From Rhodothermales bacterium (GTDB lineage: Bacteria; Bacteroidota; Rhodothermia; Rhodothermales; VXPQ01): a stretch of DNA of 6,643 nt. Under the pieces are notes generated by a model. It was not told where the DNA came from, ran no database searches, and saw only the letters and a list, made by a program, of their open reading frames with translations. The position numbers and the translations under genes are program-made. The stretch covers positions 1 to 6,643 of the forward strand of contig JANQSQ010000242.1 of NCBI GenBank assembly GCA_028283985.1. Direction: 5' to 3'. Positions 6,458-6,643 of the stretch are shown here, in pieces (position 1 is the first letter of the stretch; the number at the start of each line of letters is the position of its first letter).

Positions 6458-6643
6458 ATGTCTTTGAACGATGCTGGAGTTCCTGTTTTCGTTGCAGGCC
6501 ACCGTGGCCTGGTCGGTTCGGCGGTCGTACGTCGTCTCCGGGCCGATGGCTTTCACCGGTTGTTGCTGCGTACGCGCGATGCACTTGATTTGCTCGATCA
6601 AGAGGCTGTGGATGTGTTTTTCGAGCAGGAGCGTCCGGATTTT
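6458..6643 (+). CDS. fcl: GDP-L-fucose synthase, N-terminal 62 codons
   Basis: NADPH-dependent epimerase/reductase of the extended SDR family; it converts GDP-4-keto-6-deoxy-mannose to GDP-L-fucose in the cytoplasm. The gene runs off the window end with an open frame. The first strand and glycine loop read VFVAGHRGLVGSAVVRRL (residues 9-26), the very characteristic AGHRGMVGSA block of Fcl/WcaG with the GxxGxxG cofactor motif. LLLRTRDALDLLDQEAV (about 36-52) matches the family's LRTRDELNLLD segment, whose Arg residues fit NADP(H) preference, and FFEQERPDF follows. The ATG at 6458 is the only nearby in-frame ATG; TTTGGATC precedes it, not a strong ribosome site. GDP-mannose 4,6-dehydratase (gmd), the preceding step, is not in the window and is often a neighbour. 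Confidence 0.92.
   Translation, partial: MSLNDAGVPVFVAGHRGLVGSAVVRRLRADGFHRLLLRTRDALDLLDQEAVDVFFEQERPDF

Overview
The window holds five protein genes and two short intergenic regions. No RNA gene, CRISPR array or mobile element is visible. Coding density is high and GC looks to be in the mid-50s percent by eye. None of the five start codons has a well-placed Shine-Dalgarno sequence. The signal peptide, lipobox and TolC-type outer-membrane protein show a Gram-negative (diderm) bacterium. The missing Shine-Dalgarno sites and the gene order outer-membrane factor, adaptor, pump suggest the Bacteroidota side of the tree, perhaps a Rhodothermales- or Balneolales-like lineage. That placement is inference only.

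Positions 1-4956, minus strand: a complete-looking three-part RND efflux operon. Read 5' to 3' it runs TolC-like outer-membrane channel (4956-3349), lipoprotein membrane-fusion adaptor (3327-2116), and RND inner-membrane pump (2054 to beyond position 1). The pump is cut by the window edge after 684 codons. Together these would form one trans-envelope pump driven by the proton gradient. The substrate cannot be told from the sequence. The pump has an unusual feature: at least four extra hydrophobic segments where the second periplasmic half should begin.

Positions 4957-5203: a 247-base gap upstream of the efflux operon. It carries an imperfect hairpin and a near-perfect 15-bp palindrome, which are candidates for operator or leader control.

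Positions 5204-6280, minus strand: a monofunctional mannose-1-phosphate guanylyltransferase (GDP-mannose synthesis). Positions 6281-6457 are a divergent promoter region with a perfect 8-bp inverted repeat overlapping -10-like sequences on both strands. Positions 6458-6643, plus strand: the first 62 codons of a GDP-L-fucose synthase. These two enzymes are the first and last steps of the route from mannose-1-phosphate to GDP-L-fucose, so this end looks like the edge of a surface-polysaccharide gene set.

I see no wholly novel system here. The best leads are the membrane insertion in the pump and the symmetrical DNA elements in the two intergenic regions.
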